DNA from: Gammaproteobacteria bacterium
GTDB lineage: Bacteria; Pseudomonadota; Gammaproteobacteria; JAJDOJ01
Reading direction: 5' to 3'
Assembly (NCBI GenBank): GCA_027030565.1
Contig: JALVEU010000345.1
Coordinates: 1-7,282 of the forward strand
DNA: 7,282 nt
Shown in pieces: positions 6,192-7,282 of this stretch. Position numbers and translations under genes: made by a program. Under the pieces are notes generated by a model, which saw nothing but the letters and a program-made list of their open reading frames with translations, did no database searches and had not been told where the DNA came from. How positions within the stretch are numbered: the stretch's first letter is position 1; each line of letters opens with the position of its first letter.

Positions 6192-6209
6192 GTTTGACTC
6201 AGGTCAAAC
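6192..6209. promoter_or_regulatory. FNR/DNR/NnrR-type binding palindrome
   Basis: GTTTGACTCAGGTCAAAC has perfect seven-base arms around a four-base spacer and contains TTGAC-N4-GTCAA, close to the FNR consensus TTGAT-N4-ATCAA. Members of the FNR/CRP family such as FNR, DNR/NnrR and Anr control nir, nor and nnrS genes in denitrifiers, responding to low oxygen or NO. It sits in the divergent gap between nnrS and the nor-nir operon and is the only clear site of this type that I see in the window. Which family member binds cannot be told from the box. Confidence 0.85.
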
Positions 6210-6221
6210 GCTCCCTAGAAA
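6194..6221 (+). promoter_or_regulatory. Candidate sigma70-like promoter for nnrS
   Basis: TTGACT (6194-6199, five of six to TTGACA) is followed after 16 bases by TAGAAA (6216-6221, four of six to TATAAT). This gives a start near 6228, about 29 bases before the nnrS ATG. The -35 lies inside the FNR-type palindrome. If this promoter is real, a bound regulator would sit on the -35 rather than upstream of it. An FNR-activated nnrS promoter with the box at -41.5 would instead need a -10 near 6230-6235, where only a poor match exists. Confidence 0.35.
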
Positions 6222-6256
6222 GGGGGCTTCCAGTCCCTGAAACCGGCAGGAAATCC

Positions 6257-7282
6257 ATGGAGCCACGTCGATCAGCGCCTCCCGCCTTCCTGGAGATGGG
6301 TTTCCGCCCCTTCTTTTTCGCTGCAACGTTGGGCGGGATCGGGCTCATCCTCCTGTGGGGGTACGAATATGGTTTTGCGGGCCGGACGCCGCCGACCAGC
6401 CTCCATCCCGTGGTCTGGCACGGTCACGAGATGCTCATGGGTTACACCGCAGCGGTGGTGGCGGGCTTCCTGCTCACCGCCGTCACCAACTGGACCGGAC
6501 GCCCCACGCTCACGGGGCCCTTGCTGGGGGTGCTGGCCGCTCTGTGGGTGTTCGCCCGACTGGCCGTGTTCCTGCCCTATGAGGCCCAGTGGCTCGCCTT
6601 CGCACTGGAGACGGCCTTCTTCCTCGGCCTCAGCCTGGCCCTGTTCCGCCCGGTGGTGGCGGCGCGCCGCTGGGGCGACATGGAGGTGTTGGCCAAGGTG
6701 CCCACCCTCTGGGTCGCCGGAATGCTCGTCCACCTGGGGGTGGCCGGCATCCTGTCGGACGGAATCCGCTGGGGCCTGTACACCGCCCTGTATACGGTGG
6801 TGGGGCTGATCATGGTGATCGGCCGCCGGGTCATCCCCTTCTTCGTGGAACGGGGCACCGGCGGACAGCTGCGGTACCGGCCCTCGCGCCGGCAGGAGGT
6901 GCTGGGCCTGGGGGCGTTCCTGGCATTCTGGATCCTGGACGCGTTCACCACGCAACGGCTCCTGGTGGCGCTCACCGCCGGCATCCTGCTCGTCCTGCAT
7001 GGGATTCGTCTCTATGCCTGGCATCAACGCACGTTGTGGCGTCGCCCCATGGTCTGGGTGCTGTACCTGGGCTATGCCTGGATCGTGCTCGCCTTCGCCC
7101 TCAAGGTGCTCGGCTACCGCTGGGCCCAGGCCGACGCCTTGGCGCTGCACGCATTCGCCTACGGCGGCATCGGCCTGCTCACCGCAGGCATGATGGTGCG
7201 GGTGACCCTGGGACACACGGGCCGCAACCCCAACGCACCCCCGCGCGGTGTGGTCTGGATCTTCCTTCCGCTGGCCGTGGGG
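6257..7282 (+). CDS. nnrS: NnrS family membrane protein (NO stress), 3' end beyond the window
   Basis: 342 codons are visible with no stop; the family is usually near 400 residues, so roughly 50-60 are missing at the right edge. NnrS is a heme- and copper-containing multi-helix inner-membrane protein. It is induced by NO in denitrifiers and other bacteria and is reported to reduce damage from NO, especially to cellular iron. Family marks are LEMGFRPFFF (12-21), the WHGHEMLMGY motif (54-63, with His55 and His57), FLLTAVTNWTG (71-81), GRRVIPFF (189-196) and the MMVRVTLGHTGR segment (312-323). About nine to ten hydrophobic helices are visible. The ATG at 6257 follows AGGA with a five-base spacer. 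Divergent orientation from the nor-nir operon across one FNR-type box suggests shared control with NO metabolism. Confidence 0.95.
   Translation, partial: MEPRRSAPPAFLEMGFRPFFFAATLGGIGLILLWGYEYGFAGRTPPTSLHPVVWHGHEMLMGYTAAVVAGFLLTAVTNWTGRPTLTGPLLGVLAALWVFARLAVFLPYEAQWLAFALETAFFLGLSLALFRPVVAARRWGDMEVLAKVPTLWVAGMLVHLGVAGILSDGIRWGLYTALYTVVGLIMVIGRRVIPFFVERGTGGQLRYRPSRRQEVLGLGAFLAFWILDAFTTQRLLVALTAGILLVLHGIRLYAWHQRTLWRRPMVWVLYLGYAWIVLAFALKVLGYRWAQADALALHAFAYGGIGLLTAGMMVRVTLGHTGRNPNAPPRGVVWIFLPLAVG

Noticed and set aside
6272..7216. 314-codon minus-strand open frame
   Set aside because: Antisense of nnrS, whose WHGHE and other family motifs are on the plus strand.
1..7282. tRNA, rRNA, CRISPR array, insertion sequence or phage element
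   Set aside because: No cloverleaf, spaced direct repeats, transposase, terminal repeats or integrase-like sequence was seen; base composition looks even throughout.

Overview
This window is a compact denitrification locus from a GC-rich (roughly 60-65 % by eye) Gram-negative bacterium, most likely a proteobacterium. The periplasmic cytochrome cd1 nitrite reductase, the cytochrome c-dependent NO reductase and an NnrS protein all fit that reading. I cannot name a genus from the sequence alone. A gammaproteobacterial or betaproteobacterial denitrifier is the best guess.

Layout. Everything from the left edge to about position 6031 is read on the minus strand, so transcription runs right to left. 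In that order the genes are: a small unrecognised three-helix membrane protein (5672-6031), norC (5032-5631), norB (3548-5035), nirS (1849-3468), nirC (1410-1730), nirF (241-1413), and the 5' part of a nirD-type siroheme decarboxylase gene that runs off the left edge (1-232). norC/norB and nirC/nirF overlap by 4 bases, and nirF/nirD are 8 bases apart or overlap if a GTG start is used. This looks like a single operon. Two strong GC-rich hairpins interrupt it, one between norB and nirS and one between nirS and nirC. nnrS is read on the plus strand from 6257 and is cut by the right edge.

The 225-base divergent gap (6032-6256) is the main control region. It carries a perfect FNR/DNR-type palindrome at 6192-6209, placed about 41.5 bases upstream of a plausible start site for the nor-nir operon. 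The same palindrome overlaps a sigma70-like -35 element facing nnrS. No stretch longer than 300 bases lacks a gene. I see no RNA gene, mobile element, CRISPR array or sign of recent transfer.

How the genes work together. NirS reduces nitrite to NO in the periplasm. NirC, NirF and the NirD family serve heme d1 synthesis and NirS maturation or electron supply. NorCB reduces NO to N2O at the membrane. NnrS is a membrane protein that relieves NO stress. The uncommon points are that the NO-consuming enzyme is encoded ahead of the NO-producing one in the same apparent transcription unit, that an unknown membrane protein leads the unit, that NirS lacks the usual N-terminal arm and has four extra cysteines, and that NorC is about 40 residues longer than the classical form.
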